From Clostridiales bacterium (GTDB lineage Bacteria; Bacillota; Clostridia; Saccharofermentanales; UBA5734): DNA of 5,489 bases. The position numbers were made by a program, and so were the translations under genes. Each line of letters opens with the position of its first letter. Positions within the stretch are counted from its first letter, which is position 1. Where the stretch lies: NCBI GenBank assembly GCA_007135995.1, contig SLHU01000192.1:1-5489 (forward strand). The letters run 5' to 3'. Under the pieces are notes generated by a model, which saw only the letters and a program-made list of their open reading frames with translations, made no database searches and was not told where the DNA came from. Shown one piece after another: positions 5,396 to 5,489 of this stretch.

Positions 5396-5476
5396 GGATG
5401 ACGGCCATATCATATACTCCTAGGTCCTCGGCGCTATGCGCCTGCGGAAACGTCGCATATGACACAGCCGTCATCC
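5396..5476. repeat. Nested palindrome downstream of guaA
   Basis: GGATGACGGC (5396-5405) and GCCGTCATCC (5467-5476) are perfect 10-bp inverted repeats. Inside them TCATAT (5410-5415) pairs with ATATGA (5457-5462), and at the centre GGCGC (5430-5434) pairs with GCGCC (5438-5442) around TAT, flanked by TCC (5425-5427) and GGA (5446-5448). All are nested around one axis, so the whole 81 bp can fold as one interrupted hairpin. No T-run follows, so it is not a simple terminator, although it may protect the 3' end of guaA mRNA. It resembles an intergenic repeat of the REP or MITE kind, but copy number in the genome cannot be seen from here. No ORF lies within it. Confidence 0.65.
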
Positions 5477-5489
5477 ATGTGTAGCGACA

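Noticed and set aside
5396..5476. Simple intrinsic terminator for guaA
   Set aside because: No T-run follows the stem on the + strand.
5396..5489. Integron attC site or a T-box or other known riboswitch after guaA
   Set aside because: No GTTRRRY or RYYYAAC core sites, and no T-box AGGGTGGNACCGCG motif or other riboswitch core that I know.

Overview
The window carries four complete, ordinary metabolic genes, all on the + strand, in two functional pairs. Base composition is near 50% GC. Strong AGGAGG-type ribosome binding sites, two GTG starts, a consensus sigma-70/sigma-A promoter, an LL-diaminopimelate aminotransferase (DapL) and a PurA of the branch I associate with Clostridia (GANWGDEGKGK and EGQLG motifs) together suggest a bacterium of the Bacillota, most likely class Clostridia. 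I cannot name a genus.

Positions 1-91 hold only the leader of the first gene. dapF (92-934, diaminopimelate epimerase) and dapL (1131-2360, LL-diaminopimelate aminotransferase) encode two consecutive steps of the aminotransferase route to lysine and to the meso-diaminopimelate of peptidoglycan. DapL makes LL-DAP from tetrahydrodipicolinate and DapF epimerises it to meso-DAP. They are separated by a 196-bp gap with a GC-rich imperfect palindrome, two tandem 15-bp copies, a 6-bp tandem duplication and a doubtful 54-codon ORF (943-1107) that ends 23 bp before dapL.

The 181-bp gap after dapL contains a possible weak dapL terminator, a perfect TTGACA-18 bp-TATAAT promoter, a dyad over the start-point region, and a terminator-like hairpin just before the purA ribosome binding site. 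A hairpin between promoter and gene suggests control by transcription attenuation. purA (2542-3825, adenylosuccinate synthetase) and guaA (3854-5392, GMP synthase) follow, 28 bp apart, with near-identical initiation regions and a perfect 11-bp inverted repeat across the purA stop codon. They serve the AMP and GMP branches from IMP and probably form one transcription unit.

The last 97 bases after guaA contain a nested palindrome (5396-5476) that can also fold in a competing way. It could be an intergenic repeat of the REP or MITE kind, or an RNA control structure. I see no tRNA, rRNA, CRISPR array, transposase or phage gene. The most novel material is in the intergenic structures; the genes themselves are housekeeping genes with a few atypical residues.
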